Numbered from the stretch's first letter, positions 32,883 through 42,676 are shown. The stretch: 64,000 bases of DNA from an uncultured Alcaligenaceae bacterium (GCA_937995985.1 CALKIR010000060.1:1-64000); one strand, 5' to 3'. Program-made: numbers and translations. Notes: generated by a model not told the origin, from the sequence alone.

Positions 32883-35721
32883 GGTATTTGAGTGTTAGTA
32901 GTTGCTCTAATGCTGTAGCGGTGAGGGGAGGGGAAAAATAAAACCCTTGAACAGCGTCACATCCCTTTTGTTGGAGGTAGAGCAATTGCTTTTCATTTTC
33001 AACTCCTTCAGCAATAATAGTCATGCCTAAGTCGTGAGCCATATTAATAATGGCATTAACCACAGCCTGATCGCCTTTATTGCTATGGACATCATTGATA
33101 AAGGAGCGATCTATTTTAATGGTATCAATAGCAAAGCTTTTTAATGAGCCCAGAGAGGAATAACCTGTGCCGAAGTCATCAATTGCTATTTTAATTTGAT
33201 GCTTTTTGAGCTCCTCCATCATTGCAGCGGAATAGGTTGGGTTGCTCATTGCCACCGCTTCGGTGAGTTCAATAACCAGTCTATGATTAATTGGGTGAGT
33301 GGTTCCAATTAATTGAACGACGGTGTCTATAAAATCCTCTTGTTCAAATTGAGTTGCAGAAATATTGACAGAGACATAGGGAACGGGGAGGTTTATTTTT
33401 TCCCATTGTTGCATTTGTTGCCAAGCTTGATTCAATACCCATTGGCCAATTTGCACAATATCTCCGGATTCTTCGGCAATAGGAATAAACTCGGAAGGAG
33501 GAATAGTCCCCCAAATAGGAGAGTGCCAGCGTAGTAAGGCTTCAACACCAATAAGTTGTCCGGTGCTGAGGCTGACTTGAGGCTGATAGACAAGATGGAG
33601 TTCATTATTCTTTAAAGCCTCTTTGAGTGCCATGCTGATCACCAGTTTATATGTGGTTTCTTCACGCATTTCTGATTTGAAAAAGCAATATCCTCCTCTG
33701 GATTTTTCTTTCATTCGATGCATGGCAGTTTCTGCATGAGAGAGTAATGCGGCGCCATCGGGGCTATCCCAAGGATAAATAGCAATACCAATGGTTGCGC
33801 TTAAAACAATGCTTCTGCGCGCAGAAACTAAAGGGCTATTAAAAGAATCGAGTACTGCTTGAGCCTGAGTAGCAGCCATTGTGTGTTCTGCGCCACGTAA
33901 TACCATGACAAAATTATCACTATTGGGACGAGCCAAAACATCTTGGGGGCGCAACAAATTAGACAATCTATCAGCGACTTCTTTTAATAAGAGATCGCCT
34001 ACCTGATGACCTAAGCCGTCATTAATATTCTTAAAATGGTCTAAGTTAATCCATAAAATAGCCAGATGAGTCGCATGCTTGAGTTCATGGTTCAGTAGGG
34101 CATGTAGGCGTTCAGAGTTAGGTAGGCCTGTTAATCGGTCAAAATTAGATACCCTTTGTAATTGGGCGGCTATTTGTTTATTGGCGCTGATGTCGTTTTC
34201 TATAACCAGATAGCTATAGGTTGTCTGATTATCAATGAGGACAGGATAAAAGGAGGAATGTACGGTGTATTCCTTGCCAAATTTGGTGCAGCGCTTAATT
34301 TCGCCTTGCCAGATATTTCCAGACTGAATTTCCTTTTTAATATGTTTTTGCAAATCAACAGCCGTGCTCGGGGCAAACAGCTGTGCGGCAGGCTTACCTT
34401 TGATTTCGGTAAAGCTATATCCAGTCGTGATGGTAAAGGCGTGGTTAATAAATTGTATGGTTAAGTCTTTATCTAAAATAAAGATCATAGAGGGAATTTG
34501 ATCCACTGCCCGTGATAGAAATTCGAGTTTTTCAGTTTCCTGAACGCGTTGAGTAATATCTCGGGCAATGACAATATAGCGCTCATTATCTTGTATTGAA
34601 GCGCTTACAAAGGAAACAGATAATTCAAACCAATGCTTTTCTTGATAGGGCGATTCAATTTTTATGATGTGATTGCGCGAGACCCCGAAGTTTTTTGCTT
34701 GTTCTAAGCTATTTCTACAGATTTGAGTGTTCTCAGCAGTAAGGAGTCGATCAATATTTTTTCCTAGAACGGCCTCTCGATTAAGAAATTTTTTATCGAC
34801 ATCATGATTATGGATGGCTAGTAAATTGCCATGCCCATCAAGCTCCAGAATCATATCGGGAGTGGCATTTAAGGTTGCTGCCATACGTTGTTTAGAGTCG
34901 CGTAATAGGGTGTAAGGACGTAGAACAATTTCATTAAATACAGCTCTATACAATAAGTAGATGGCAGTAATGCCATATAGGTGACTAATTAAATGGTCTA
35001 ACTGAGCATCTTGCCAAGGATTGATGTTATAGGCTTGGGCTAATGTAAATAATGCGGAAGACAGATAAAAGCCTTTGACAGCAAAACGTTGATTTTTTTT
35101 AAGCCGCTTAAATAATATTAGGGTTGCCGCAGCATAGAGGGCAAGCAGAACAATATTGAGATGGGTGCAAAGCAAGATACCTGCGATGGAGTACTCATAA
35201 ACATTTGGTAAACTGCTTGGGTGAAAAAAAATGACCCATTGAATGAATGCAATAATGAGCAGAAATGGTATTAATACAGGTAAAAATAAACGAGGATCAA
35301 ATACTCGGTTCCATGGGCATAGGCTAATAAAAAAGATGCTGCACGCACTTAGGAGTCGTGAGAAAAAAATTAAGAATGGCGCACGGCTTTGGTAATCGGT
35401 GTCTAAAATTTTTGGCATGCCTTGTTGAATTAAGGCATGTGAAAAGTCAAAAATAGCAACACCTAAGAAAATGATTCCTAATGTGGCTAAAGAGGTGGGT
35501 AATTTATTTTTATATGTGCTGAGAATTAGAGTAAATATTTGCGCCGCCATCACAATACCGAGGCCTTGCAAAATGGTATGCCATAGCAAGTAGTAGGGGA
35601 TGTGTGTAGAGAATTGTTTAGGTATTAAAAAATGAGTAAATAAGAAAACGCCAATGGCTGTGGCTATGATAATTAGCGTGCTGTTGCGTGCTTGGGGCTG
35701 ATGGGTCGGATATATCAGCAT
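32836..35721 (-). CDS. Membrane-bound PAS-PAS-GGDEF-EAL c-di-GMP phosphodiesterase
   Basis: This 961-residue sensor has a MASE3-like membrane domain of about eight helices (residues 15-270, with LGIIFLGVAIFDFSHALIQQGMP). Two PAS domains follow (about 285-400 and 405-515), then a GGDEF-type domain (about 520-690) and an EAL domain (about 700-950). The GGDEF signature is degenerate: ARPNSDNFVMVL replaces R-x-G-G-D-E-F, so cyclase activity is unlikely. The EAL domain keeps GVEALLRW, SVNISATQF, ELTEA, DDFGTGYSSL, IKIDRSFI, AEGVE and VQGFYFSPP, the full catalytic set. It should hydrolyse c-di-GMP at the inner membrane. It converges on, and overlaps, the Tad locus. Confidence 0.92.
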   Translation of the reverse strand: MLIYPTHQPQARNSTLIIIATAIGVFLFTHFLIPKQFSTHIPYYLLWHTILQGLGIVMAAQIFTLILSTYKNKLPTSLATLGIIFLGVAIFDFSHALIQQGMPKILDTDYQSRAPFLIFFSRLLSACSIFFISLCPWNRVFDPRLFLPVLIPFLLIIAFIQWVIFFHPSSLPNVYEYSIAGILLCTHLNIVLLALYAAATLILFKRLKKNQRFAVKGFYLSSALFTLAQAYNINPWQDAQLDHLISHLYGITAIYLLYRAVFNEIVLRPYTLLRDSKQRMAATLNATPDMILELDGHGNLLAIHNHDVDKKFLNREAVLGKNIDRLLTAENTQICRNSLEQAKNFGVSRNHIIKIESPYQEKHWFELSVSFVSASIQDNERYIVIARDITQRVQETEKLEFLSRAVDQIPSMIFILDKDLTIQFINHAFTITTGYSFTEIKGKPAAQLFAPSTAVDLQKHIKKEIQSGNIWQGEIKRCTKFGKEYTVHSSFYPVLIDNQTTYSYLVIENDISANKQIAAQLQRVSNFDRLTGLPNSERLHALLNHELKHATHLAILWINLDHFKNINDGLGHQVGDLLLKEVADRLSNLLRPQDVLARPNSDNFVMVLRGAEHTMAATQAQAVLDSFNSPLVSARRSIVLSATIGIAIYPWDSPDGAALLSHAETAMHRMKEKSRGGYCFFKSEMREETTYKLVISMALKEALKNNELHLVYQPQVSLSTGQLIGVEALLRWHSPIWGTIPPSEFIPIAEESGDIVQIGQWVLNQAWQQMQQWEKINLPVPYVSVNISATQFEQEDFIDTVVQLIGTTHPINHRLVIELTEAVAMSNPTYSAAMMEELKKHQIKIAIDDFGTGYSSLGSLKSFAIDTIKIDRSFINDVHSNKGDQAVVNAIINMAHDLGMTIIAEGVENEKQLLYLQQKGCDAVQGFYFSPPLTATALEQLLTLKYPNGCFCERLHPPLPS

Positions 35722-35740
35722 GGCGTACCTTTTAGTCTGC

Positions 35741-35771
35741 CGCAGGGAGCCTTTAAAACAGGCTTCCTGCG
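35741..35771 (-). other. Stable hairpin upstream of the GGDEF-EAL gene
   Basis: Arms CGCAGGGAGCCT (35741-35752) and AGGCTTCCTGCG (35760-35771) pair over 12 bp with one G-T wobble and a 7-base loop. On the minus strand the hairpin ends 19 bases before the ATG at 35721, with AAAAGG between. There is no T-run after it, so it is not a standard terminator. It may be a leader structure affecting translation or RNA stability, or a weak boundary to the thrB operon. Confidence 0.5.
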
Positions 35772-35856
35772 TACTAGAAAATTATTATTATGGTGTATGA
35801 GCCCTCGGATGAGTTCATGCTATCACAAGCAGTAAGTAAACGGTAATTTTAAAATC

Positions 35857-36645
35857 TTACTTTTTATTAATAGGCAATTTCAGGCCATCTTGTATATTAA
35901 AGACAGTTTTGTAAATTGGATAAAAACTAGCGTAAAGAATAGCAAAAATTAACAAACTAAAAAAGGTCATCAAAAAATAGGTGAACTCTGCGCCCATAAT
36001 GCCCGCTAGAGTCACTGAAACAAGGTTAAATAAGTAGTAAATAGCAGCCCAGAAAAGGCCGTATATCATCATAGGGAGTTTATTTCTCCAGCAGGCCACC
36101 ATGGAATAAAACAAAGCTTGTTTAAGAGGAATATGGTGCCAGCCTACTAGAGCCGGTGCATGCCAAAATAAAATGGAGATAAATAAATAGAATCCGAGAA
36201 AAATCATCACTGGGGTGCGAACAGCAGCCATTAAGGTTGCACCGTCTACCTCCTGTCCATTACCGGATAAGGCCTCACCAATAGAGTGAAGAAAGGGGGT
36301 GGTGGCAATAATGCTTGCAATAAACAAAAAGAAAAAATAAACCCCTCCTAGTTTTAACAAGCGCGGGAAAACTCCCGGCTGTTTAAGCGGCATGAGCCAA
36401 TCTCCAAGTTGTATTTTTTCATTTTTTAGGATACGCCGTGAGGCATTGAGCACAATAAAAGTTAAAGATGGGGTCAGCACCATCAAAGCGATTTGTCCAA
36501 TGATGGCAATAACATAACTGATAGTAATCAGCATATTGGTGATTAAAGCCCAAAAAATCAAAGCCATGGGCTGCTTTTTAAACGTCTCCAGTCCGGCCTG
36601 TATCCAATACCAGCCGTATTGAAAGGGCAAAATCGAAGCTTGCAT
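35857..36645 (-). CDS. BPSS1780-family membrane protein
   Basis: This 262-residue polytopic protein has about six hydrophobic segments and the BPSS1780/COG5473 pattern. It opens GWYWIQAGLETFKKQPMALIFWAL, the middle has FWHAPALVGWHHIPLKQALFYSMVACWRNKLP, and the end is FYPIYKTVFN. The role is unknown. It starts 9 bases after the thrB stop on the same strand, an arrangement common in Burkholderiales. Confidence 0.82.
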   Translation of the reverse strand: MQASILPFQYGWYWIQAGLETFKKQPMALIFWALITNMLITISYVIAIIGQIALMVLTPSLTFIVLNASRRILKNEKIQLGDWLMPLKQPGVFPRLLKLGGVYFFFLFIASIIATTPFLHSIGEALSGNGQEVDGATLMAAVRTPVMIFLGFYLFISILFWHAPALVGWHHIPLKQALFYSMVACWRNKLPMMIYGLFWAAIYYLFNLVSVTLAGIMGAEFTYFLMTFFSLLIFAILYASFYPIYKTVFNIQDGLKLPINKK

Positions 36646-36654
36646 AGTATGTGT

Positions 36655-37635
36655 TTAATCCAAATAGCTGTATAAGGAAGGGATGTCTTTGGTGCTGCGT
36701 AAATGTAGAATCATCTCAAAATGGCGTGGATCGTGCGGGGTAAGTGTTTCTGCCTCTCGAGGCATATAGTAATCATACAATCTAGAAACCCAAAAGCGCA
36801 GTGCAGCAGCGCGCAGCATTACAGGCCAGAGCTGGTTTTCAGCGTTTGTGAAGGGACGTTTGGCATGATAGGCGCGCAGCCATGCTTTGAGTAAGGGCTC
36901 TTTAAATTCGCCGCTTTGATGGTCAATGCACCAATCATTTACTGTAACCGCCACATCAAAAAGCCAGTGATCACAGCCCGCAAAATAAAAGTCTATCACC
37001 CCGCCCATAGTGGGGGCATCGGGGCTGCCTGCAAACAAAACATTGTCTCTAAAGAGATCACAATGAGCGGGGCCACTTGGTAGTTGTTGATAGATAGGCT
37101 GTTGGCTAATGTTTAACTGCTCAGCGAGGGCGTGTTCTATTAATTTTTTTTGAGCCTGATTAAGAAAGGGCAGGACTTGAGGGATGGTTTGCTGCCACCA
37201 TTGCAAACCGCGTAGGTTTGGCTGATAAGGGTGGAAACTCTGCCCTTTAAGATGTATTTCAGCCAATACTTTTGCGCTCAGCACACAGTGCTCAAGCTGT
37301 GGCTGGGTAATGGATTGACCGTGTAGTCTTGAGACAATAACACAAGGTTTCTCATGCAAAGTGGTGATTAATTGTTGATTGTTGAGGCGTTGGGGGGAAG
37401 GGACTGGTAGCCCTTGGCTGGCCAAATGGTGCATGAGCTCAATATAAAAAGGCAATTGCTCATGGGTGAGTACTTCAAATAGAGTGAGGACAAAGCGGCC
37501 TTGTGTGGTATCTAAAAAATAATTAGTATTTTCTATGCCCGCGCTGATGCCCTCTAAGGCAACTAGCTCACCAAGATCATAGCGCAAGAGTAGCGCCTGC
37601 GCATCTGCTTTACTGACAGGGGTAAATACAGCCAT
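36655..37635 (-). CDS. thrB: Homoserine kinase (APH-fold type)
   Basis: ThrB of this type phosphorylates homoserine in threonine synthesis and has an aminoglycoside-phosphotransferase fold. The 326-residue protein shows MAVFTPVSKADAQALLLRYDLG and GIENTNYFLDTTQGRFVLTLFE. The active-site motifs are SGPAHCDLFRDNVLF (catalytic Asp) and GVIDFYFAGCDHWLFDVAVTVNDW. The start at 37635 gives the standard MAVFT N-terminus. It forms an operon with the BPSS1780 gene. Confidence 0.93.
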   Translation of the reverse strand: MAVFTPVSKADAQALLLRYDLGELVALEGISAGIENTNYFLDTTQGRFVLTLFEVLTHEQLPFYIELMHHLASQGLPVPSPQRLNNQQLITTLHEKPCVIVSRLHGQSITQPQLEHCVLSAKVLAEIHLKGQSFHPYQPNLRGLQWWQQTIPQVLPFLNQAQKKLIEHALAEQLNISQQPIYQQLPSGPAHCDLFRDNVLFAGSPDAPTMGGVIDFYFAGCDHWLFDVAVTVNDWCIDHQSGEFKEPLLKAWLRAYHAKRPFTNAENQLWPVMLRAAALRFWVSRLYDYYMPREAETLTPHDPRHFEMILHLRSTKDIPSLYSYLD

Positions 37636-37801
37636 AAGTGTTAACAATTAGTGCTGGTGGATAGGGTCTTCTATTGGTAAAAAATGCATAGTATAGAGAT
37701 TTTTGCTGTACTTTGCAGTTGCTTATCACAAAATAGCAGTATAAGGTTATTGGCGCCAAGTAGGCTAGTCACTGCATGAGTTTCTGTTCAAGGGTTTTAT
37801 T

Positions 37802-38791
37802 ATGACCAAAGATAATCTTCGCTGGGCCCTTTGTGTGGCCCCAATGATTGACGTTACAGACCGTCATTGCCGGTACTTTCATCGCTTATTGGCTCCTCGG
37901 GCAAGGGTATATACCGAAATGATAAGTACCGCGGCTATAGAGCACGGAGATAGAAATCGTTTATTAGATTTTAATGAGACTGAACATCCGGTTGCATTAC
38001 AACTGGGGTGCAGTGATCCAGTACGCTTGGCTCGGGCAGCTAAAATTGCAGAACAATGGGGGTATGATGAGGTTAATTTGAATTGCGGTTGTCCCTCAGC
38101 CCGAGTTTTAGAGGGACATTTTGGGGCAATATTAATGCGTCGCCCACAACTGGTAGCTGAGTGTTTAAAAGCCATGCAAGACGCTGTCAGTATTCCCGTC
38201 ACAGTCAAGCATCGCCTTGGGCTTGATGAAGATGATAGCTACGAATTTGTGCGTGATTTTGTCGGGACTCTTTATGAGGTTGGGGTGAGGGTATTTGTAG
38301 TGCATGCTCGAAATGCAATTTTAGGTGGTTTGTCTCCCAAGCAAAACAGAGAGATACCGCCTCTACGCTACGCCGATGCGGCACGTTTGATAGCGGATTT
38401 TCCCGAGGCTCAGTTTATTCTAAATGGAGGGATCCAAACTGCAGCTGAGGTTCTGGAGCATAGGCAACAGTTTGCCGGGGTGATGATAGGACGTGCTGCT
38501 TGGCATATGCCACGGGTACTAAGTGAGATGCACGCAGCATTGTGGCCTGATGTGCCTCTTTTAGAGGATGCTGAGATCTTTAGACGGGTGCGGGATTACT
38601 GTGTGGAGCAGTTGGAGCAAGGGGTAGGGTTAAGACGTCTTGTGCAGCCGCTATTAGGGTGGGCCCATGGAATGCGCGGCGCACGACAGTGGCGCCGCTT
38701 TTTAACCGATCACCGGGTGCTGGCACGTGAGGAGATTGCTGTGCTTGATGAGGCTTGGGAGCAACTTCAAGCACAAAATGAAGGCGCTTAA
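37802..38791 (+). CDS. dusA: tRNA-dihydrouridine(20/20a) synthase DusA
   Basis: This 329-residue FMN enzyme reduces uridine in the tRNA D-loop. Motifs are VAPMIDVTDRHCRYFHRLL, LNCGCPSARVLEGHFGAILM (catalytic Cys), VTVKHRLGLDEDDSYEFV, FVVHARNAILGGLSPKQNREIPPLRY and GVMIGRAAWHMP. The GLSPKQNREIPPLRY segment is typical of DusA rather than DusB or DusC. It converges with the CBS-domain gene; their stop codons overlap by 4 bases. Confidence 0.95.
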   Translation: MTKDNLRWALCVAPMIDVTDRHCRYFHRLLAPRARVYTEMISTAAIEHGDRNRLLDFNETEHPVALQLGCSDPVRLARAAKIAEQWGYDEVNLNCGCPSARVLEGHFGAILMRRPQLVAECLKAMQDAVSIPVTVKHRLGLDEDDSYEFVRDFVGTLYEVGVRVFVVHARNAILGGLSPKQNREIPPLRYADAARLIADFPEAQFILNGGIQTAAEVLEHRQQFAGVMIGRAAWHMPRVLSEMHAALWPDVPLLEDAEIFRRVRDYCVEQLEQGVGLRRLVQPLLGWAHGMRGARQWRRFLTDHRVLAREEIAVLDEAWEQLQAQNEGA

Positions 38792-39243
38792 TGGCCAGAA
38801 ATTTTTTCTTCGGGCCAGTCGCGGATATAGGCTTTTAGCATGCGGTTTTCAAATTGCTGAGCATCGACAATAGCTTTGGCCATATCATAAAAGGAAATGA
38901 CACCAAGCAAAACCGGGCCATCCATCACCGGCATATAACGGGTGTGCTTATCTAGCATGAGGCGCTGCACCTCGTCCGCTCCTGTATTAGGGGTTACGCT
39001 TACCGGAGCGTCATCCATAATACTGCGTACTGTGTAGCTCCCAGCCTGTTCCTTTTTCTCATGAATGTGGCGAATCACCTCGCGGAAAGTGAGCATGCCG
39101 ACCAACTCACCGTGTTCCATAATCACGAGAGAGCCAATATTTTGCTCGCTCATTACCGCAATGGCTTCGCTAACCAGGGTATCAGGGGAGGCGGTATAAA
39201 GAATATCCCCTTTGACTTTTAGAATCTCGCTCACTTTGAGCAT
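38788..39243 (-). CDS. CBS-domain-pair protein
   Basis: The 151-residue protein is two CBS domains: ILYTASPDTLVSEAIAVMSEQNIGSLVIMEHGELVGMLTFREVIRHI (about 15-62) and VSVTPNTGADEVQRLMLDKHTRYMPVMDGPVLLGVISFYDMAKAI (about 80-125). Such pairs bind adenosine nucleotides and usually report energy state; a partner is not evident. The ATG at 39243 has AAGGAG just upstream on the minus strand. The YihY-family gene ends 24 bases upstream of it on the same strand. Confidence 0.88.
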   Translation of the reverse strand: MLKVSEILKVKGDILYTASPDTLVSEAIAVMSEQNIGSLVIMEHGELVGMLTFREVIRHIHEKKEQAGSYTVRSIMDDAPVSVTPNTGADEVQRLMLDKHTRYMPVMDGPVLLGVISFYDMAKAIVDAQQFENRMLKAYIRDWPEEKISGH

Positions 39244-39267
39244 GACACTCTCCTTGATGATTGGCAT

Positions 39268-40590
39268 TTAGGTATTGGGTGTTTGTTCACTGACTGCTTG
39301 AGTAGTCTTATTTGTTTGTTGAAATAAGGTGATAAGCTTAAAATCGTTGTGATTATCTAATGCTTTATTGAGCTTTTCCACCAGGGGTTGGCTCAGTTCA
39401 TCACAGACTGATTTTCTATCTAAAATAAACAGATCAACCACTGGACCAATTGTTTCTCTAGAGGGGTTGCAGGCGAGCACCCATTGCTCTTCCCCCTCTA
39501 CTACTGTGTTTACTACAAAACCTATGCTTTTTAAAGCCCCTAAGATAGATTCTATGGTTTGGCTGTCTCGTTGTAACAATCGACTGAGCGTATCACAGGA
39601 ATAACCTATTTCTTGATTGTTTTGGGCGCGCCATAGGTGGGCAAGTATCTGTAGGGCACAGGAAAATTGATAGCCCGTATAGTGTGTTTGATGCCAGTAT
39701 TTATGGCGAATATTAGGCATCATTGCTACTAGGGTGGCGCCTGAGAGCACGACCAGCCACGAGATATAGACCCATAAAAGAAAAATAGGGACGGTGGCAA
39801 AGGCACCATAGATTAAAGTATAGGTGGGAAATTGCGTGATATAAAAAGCAAAACCGACTCGTAGAAGTTCCAGTACTACTGCTGTTAAAAGTCCACCTAT
39901 TAAGGCATCGCGCCACAATACCTTTCGATTCGGAACATAAACAAACAAGGCTGCAAAGGCTAGGGCAGTCAATAAAATAGGGACAACAGTAAGGATAACG
40001 GAGGTAAACAGAGGTAAGCCCTCTACGTAGCCTAGTGATGCACGGGCCAGAACACTGCTCGCCCATAAGCTGGCACCTATTACTAGAGGGCCGAGGGTAA
40101 TAATGGCCCAGTACACAAGGATACGATGCCCGAGTGCGCGCTGCTCGCTGACAAACCAGATGTCGTTGAAAGCTTGATCAATGGTTGACATCAGCATCAC
40201 AGAGGTCACGAACAGAAAAATACTACCAATTGCAGTTAAACTAGCGGCTTTGGCTGCAAATTGGTTAAGGTAGTCCATGACATTAGCGGAAACTGCATCA
40301 GGCATTAACTTAGAGGTTAGAAACTCTTGGAGTGAAACCTGAAAATTTTGAAAAATAGGAAAGGCTGTGAAAATAGAAAGTACCACGGTCAGCAGGGGCA
40401 CCATGGCTAGAATACTTGTAAAAGTAAGGCTAGAGGCCGTTTGGGTAAGATTGCGCTCGGCCAGATAATGAGCCAGATAGCGCATAAAATGAACGATGCC
40501 TTGCCCCCCTTGATGTGGGTCACCATTTGAGGGCGCCTCAGTATGATTGGCCTGATTATGAGGCGTCTGGGCATGATGACGGGAGTCCAT
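39268..40590 (-). CDS. YihY/BrkB-family inner-membrane protein
   Basis: This 440-residue protein has six membrane helices and the YihY-family motifs NLTQTASSLTFTSILAMVPLLTVVLSIF and FVTSVMLMSTIDQAFNDIW. It also has WALITLGPLV-like and YGAFATVPIFLLWVYISWLVVLSGA segments. The C-terminal 130 residues are cytoplasmic and look like a winged-helix extension (CDTLSRLLQRDSQTIESILGALKSIGFV). The family was once called RNase BN, but that assignment was withdrawn; function remains unclear. It is divergent from the DUF2069 gene. Confidence 0.9.
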   Translation of the reverse strand: MDSRHHAQTPHNQANHTEAPSNGDPHQGGQGIVHFMRYLAHYLAERNLTQTASSLTFTSILAMVPLLTVVLSIFTAFPIFQNFQVSLQEFLTSKLMPDAVSANVMDYLNQFAAKAASLTAIGSIFLFVTSVMLMSTIDQAFNDIWFVSEQRALGHRILVYWAIITLGPLVIGASLWASSVLARASLGYVEGLPLFTSVILTVVPILLTALAFAALFVYVPNRKVLWRDALIGGLLTAVVLELLRVGFAFYITQFPTYTLIYGAFATVPIFLLWVYISWLVVLSGATLVAMMPNIRHKYWHQTHYTGYQFSCALQILAHLWRAQNNQEIGYSCDTLSRLLQRDSQTIESILGALKSIGFVVNTVVEGEEQWVLACNPSRETIGPVVDLFILDRKSVCDELSQPLVEKLNKALDNHNDFKLITLFQQTNKTTQAVSEQTPNT

Positions 40591-40701
40591 AATAAGTCTT
40601 AGTCCTATTTTTATTCCATTGCTCAGCCTAAACTATAGGCCGTTCATGCCAGTTGGCAAAGCGAGTTAATGAAAATTTTCAATCGATAGTATTTTAACAG
40701 C

Positions 40702-41097
40702 ATGCACATACGATTAAGTAAACCCTTGCACTATGGTGCCATTGTTTGCCTGATAGGCTTAATTGTTTTAGGTTTGGGTTGGGAGCTGCGTTGGGCTCCT
40801 ATTCGTCCAGGAGGCTCTTATTTGGCCCTTAAGGTGGTGCCATTATTATTTGCAGTACGGGGGGTTCTGCGTGGGAGCCTGTATACCATGCAGTGGGCGA
40901 GTATGTTGGTGCTCGTGTATTTTATGGAAGGAGTGGTGCGGGTATGGTCAGATCCTGCTGCAGCCTCTGTATATTGCGCATGGGCAGAGATAGTGCTGTC
41001 ATTAGGGTTTTATTTATGTGCGATTTTTTATGTGTTTCCAGCCAAACGAGCCGCACGAGCTGCTCAACGCGCTGCAAAGAATCAACGCCCTCGGTAA
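40702..41097 (+). CDS. DUF2069 membrane protein
   Basis: This 131-residue protein has four membrane helices and the DUF2069 pattern LKVVPLLFAVRGVLRGSLYTMQWASMLVLVYFMEGVVR. A basic, Ala-rich C-terminal tail follows (AKRAARAAQRAAKNQR). No function is known. It stands divergently beside the YihY-family gene, with selO 46 bases downstream. Confidence 0.85.
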   Translation: MHIRLSKPLHYGAIVCLIGLIVLGLGWELRWAPIRPGGSYLALKVVPLLFAVRGVLRGSLYTMQWASMLVLVYFMEGVVRVWSDPAAASVYCAWAEIVLSLGFYLCAIFYVFPAKRAARAAQRAAKNQRPR

Positions 41098-41143
41098 AGT
41101 ATAGAGACGAGTTTATGAGTTCATTAGGGGATAGGGGTAAGCC

Positions 41144-42676
41144 ATGTTAGCACAAGTATTTGCCCAAGCCAGTATTGTGAATGATTTTGCCAATCTTGGA
41201 GGGCAGTATTCAACAGCAGTCTTGCCACAGCCCCTAAGCGATCCGGAGTGGGTGCATTTTAATGAGGGGTTGGCGCAGCGACTTGGCTTAGATATGAGCA
41301 TACCCCAAGCACGGGCACTGTTATTACAGCTTTGCGCAGGGCAAAATAGTCTACCAGGGGGGCAAACAGTAGCAACAGTTTATAGTGGGCATCAATTTGG
41401 AGTGTGGGCGGGACAGCTAGGGGATGGGCGGGCTCATTTATTAGGGCGGGTAGTTGGCCCACAGGCCAATGTCGAGTGGCAACTTAAGGGTTCTGGTCGC
41501 ACCCCTTATTCTCGTATGGGGGATGGGCGGGCGGTACTGCGTTCAAGCATTAGAGAGTATTTGGGCAGTCATGCCATGTCTGCTTTGGGGGTGCCTACTA
41601 CAGAGGCCTTGGCTTTGGTGCGTTCTCATGATGTGGTGTATAGAGAGCAGATGGAAAGTGCTGCCATTGTACTGAGAACGGCGCCTACCTTTTTGCGGTT
41701 TGGCTCTTATGAGCATTGGCAACATAATCCCGAGGCCTTGGCTCGTTTGGTGCGCTATACCATAGCCTCTTTTTTCCCTCATTTATCTTCACTTGAGTCA
41801 GCGGATGATTATGAGCAATTGTCTTTAACGCCAGAGCTGATTAGTGCGTGGCTACGGGATGTAATTGAGCGAACTGCATGTTTAATCGCTCATTGGCAAA
41901 CGCTTGGGTTTTGCCATGGGGTGATGAATACCGATAATATGTCCATATTGGGCCTGACCATAGATTATGGTCCTTATGCGTTTATGGATCAGTTCCATTA
42001 TGCCTTTACTCCCAATACCACTGATAGAGGAGGGCGCTATTCTTGGTATCAGCAGCCTCCGGTAGCTTTTTGGAACGTTACTCGGCTGGCTTCTGCAATG
42101 CTTGGTTTAGGGCTCAACGAAGAGAGAGTGCATCAGTGTCTTGAATATTTTGAGCCGGCATTTTGGCAGCACTATCATCAGCTCATGCGTAAAAAAATGG
42201 GGTTAACACAAGCACAGCATACGGATGCTGCATTTTTTGATCGTTGGTGGAAGCTGCTCAATGAAGGACGTGCTGATGTGACGCTGAGTTTTCGTTATTT
42301 GGCAGATTATGTGCACAGTTTAGATGCTCAAGATGAGTCAGAGGCATCTGGGCGCAGGCGCTTTGAGCTTCTTTTTGCTCCTTCCTCTATTGACTTGTTA
42401 AAGGCGTGGTTAAACGAATACGTGCATCGGTTAAACAGCGAGCCCATGCCGCATGCCCAGCGCGCAATGGCTATGCGTGATCATAATCCGCTTTATGTGG
42501 TGCGTAATCATTTGGCACAACGCTGTATTACGGCAGCAGAGCAAGGGGATTATTCTGTGTTGGCGGAGTTTTTTCGTGTATTAGAACGGCCCTTTACAGA
42601 ACAAGCGGGTATGGCACATTGGGCCCTTCCTCCGCGTCCTGAAGAGCGGGTGCCAATGTTGAGTTGTTCGTCTTAA
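41144..42676 (+). CDS. selO: Protein adenylyltransferase SelO (YdiU)
   Basis: SelO is a pseudokinase-fold enzyme that transfers AMP to Ser/Thr/Tyr of target proteins. The 510-residue protein has VYSGHQFGVWAGQLGDGRAHLLG, WQLKGSGRTPYSRMGDGRAVLRSSIREYL (nucleotide-binding), FCHGVMNTDNMSILGLTIDYGPYAFMD (active-site Asp and Asn) and MRDHNPLYVVRNH. It ends in SCSS, with the Cys at the position of selenocysteine in animal SelO. AGGGG precedes the ATG. Confidence 0.95.
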   Translation: MLAQVFAQASIVNDFANLGGQYSTAVLPQPLSDPEWVHFNEGLAQRLGLDMSIPQARALLLQLCAGQNSLPGGQTVATVYSGHQFGVWAGQLGDGRAHLLGRVVGPQANVEWQLKGSGRTPYSRMGDGRAVLRSSIREYLGSHAMSALGVPTTEALALVRSHDVVYREQMESAAIVLRTAPTFLRFGSYEHWQHNPEALARLVRYTIASFFPHLSSLESADDYEQLSLTPELISAWLRDVIERTACLIAHWQTLGFCHGVMNTDNMSILGLTIDYGPYAFMDQFHYAFTPNTTDRGGRYSWYQQPPVAFWNVTRLASAMLGLGLNEERVHQCLEYFEPAFWQHYHQLMRKKMGLTQAQHTDAAFFDRWWKLLNEGRADVTLSFRYLADYVHSLDAQDESEASGRRRFELLFAPSSIDLLKAWLNEYVHRLNSEPMPHAQRAMAMRDHNPLYVVRNHLAQRCITAAEQGDYSVLAEFFRVLERPFTEQAGMAHWALPPRPEERVPMLSCSS

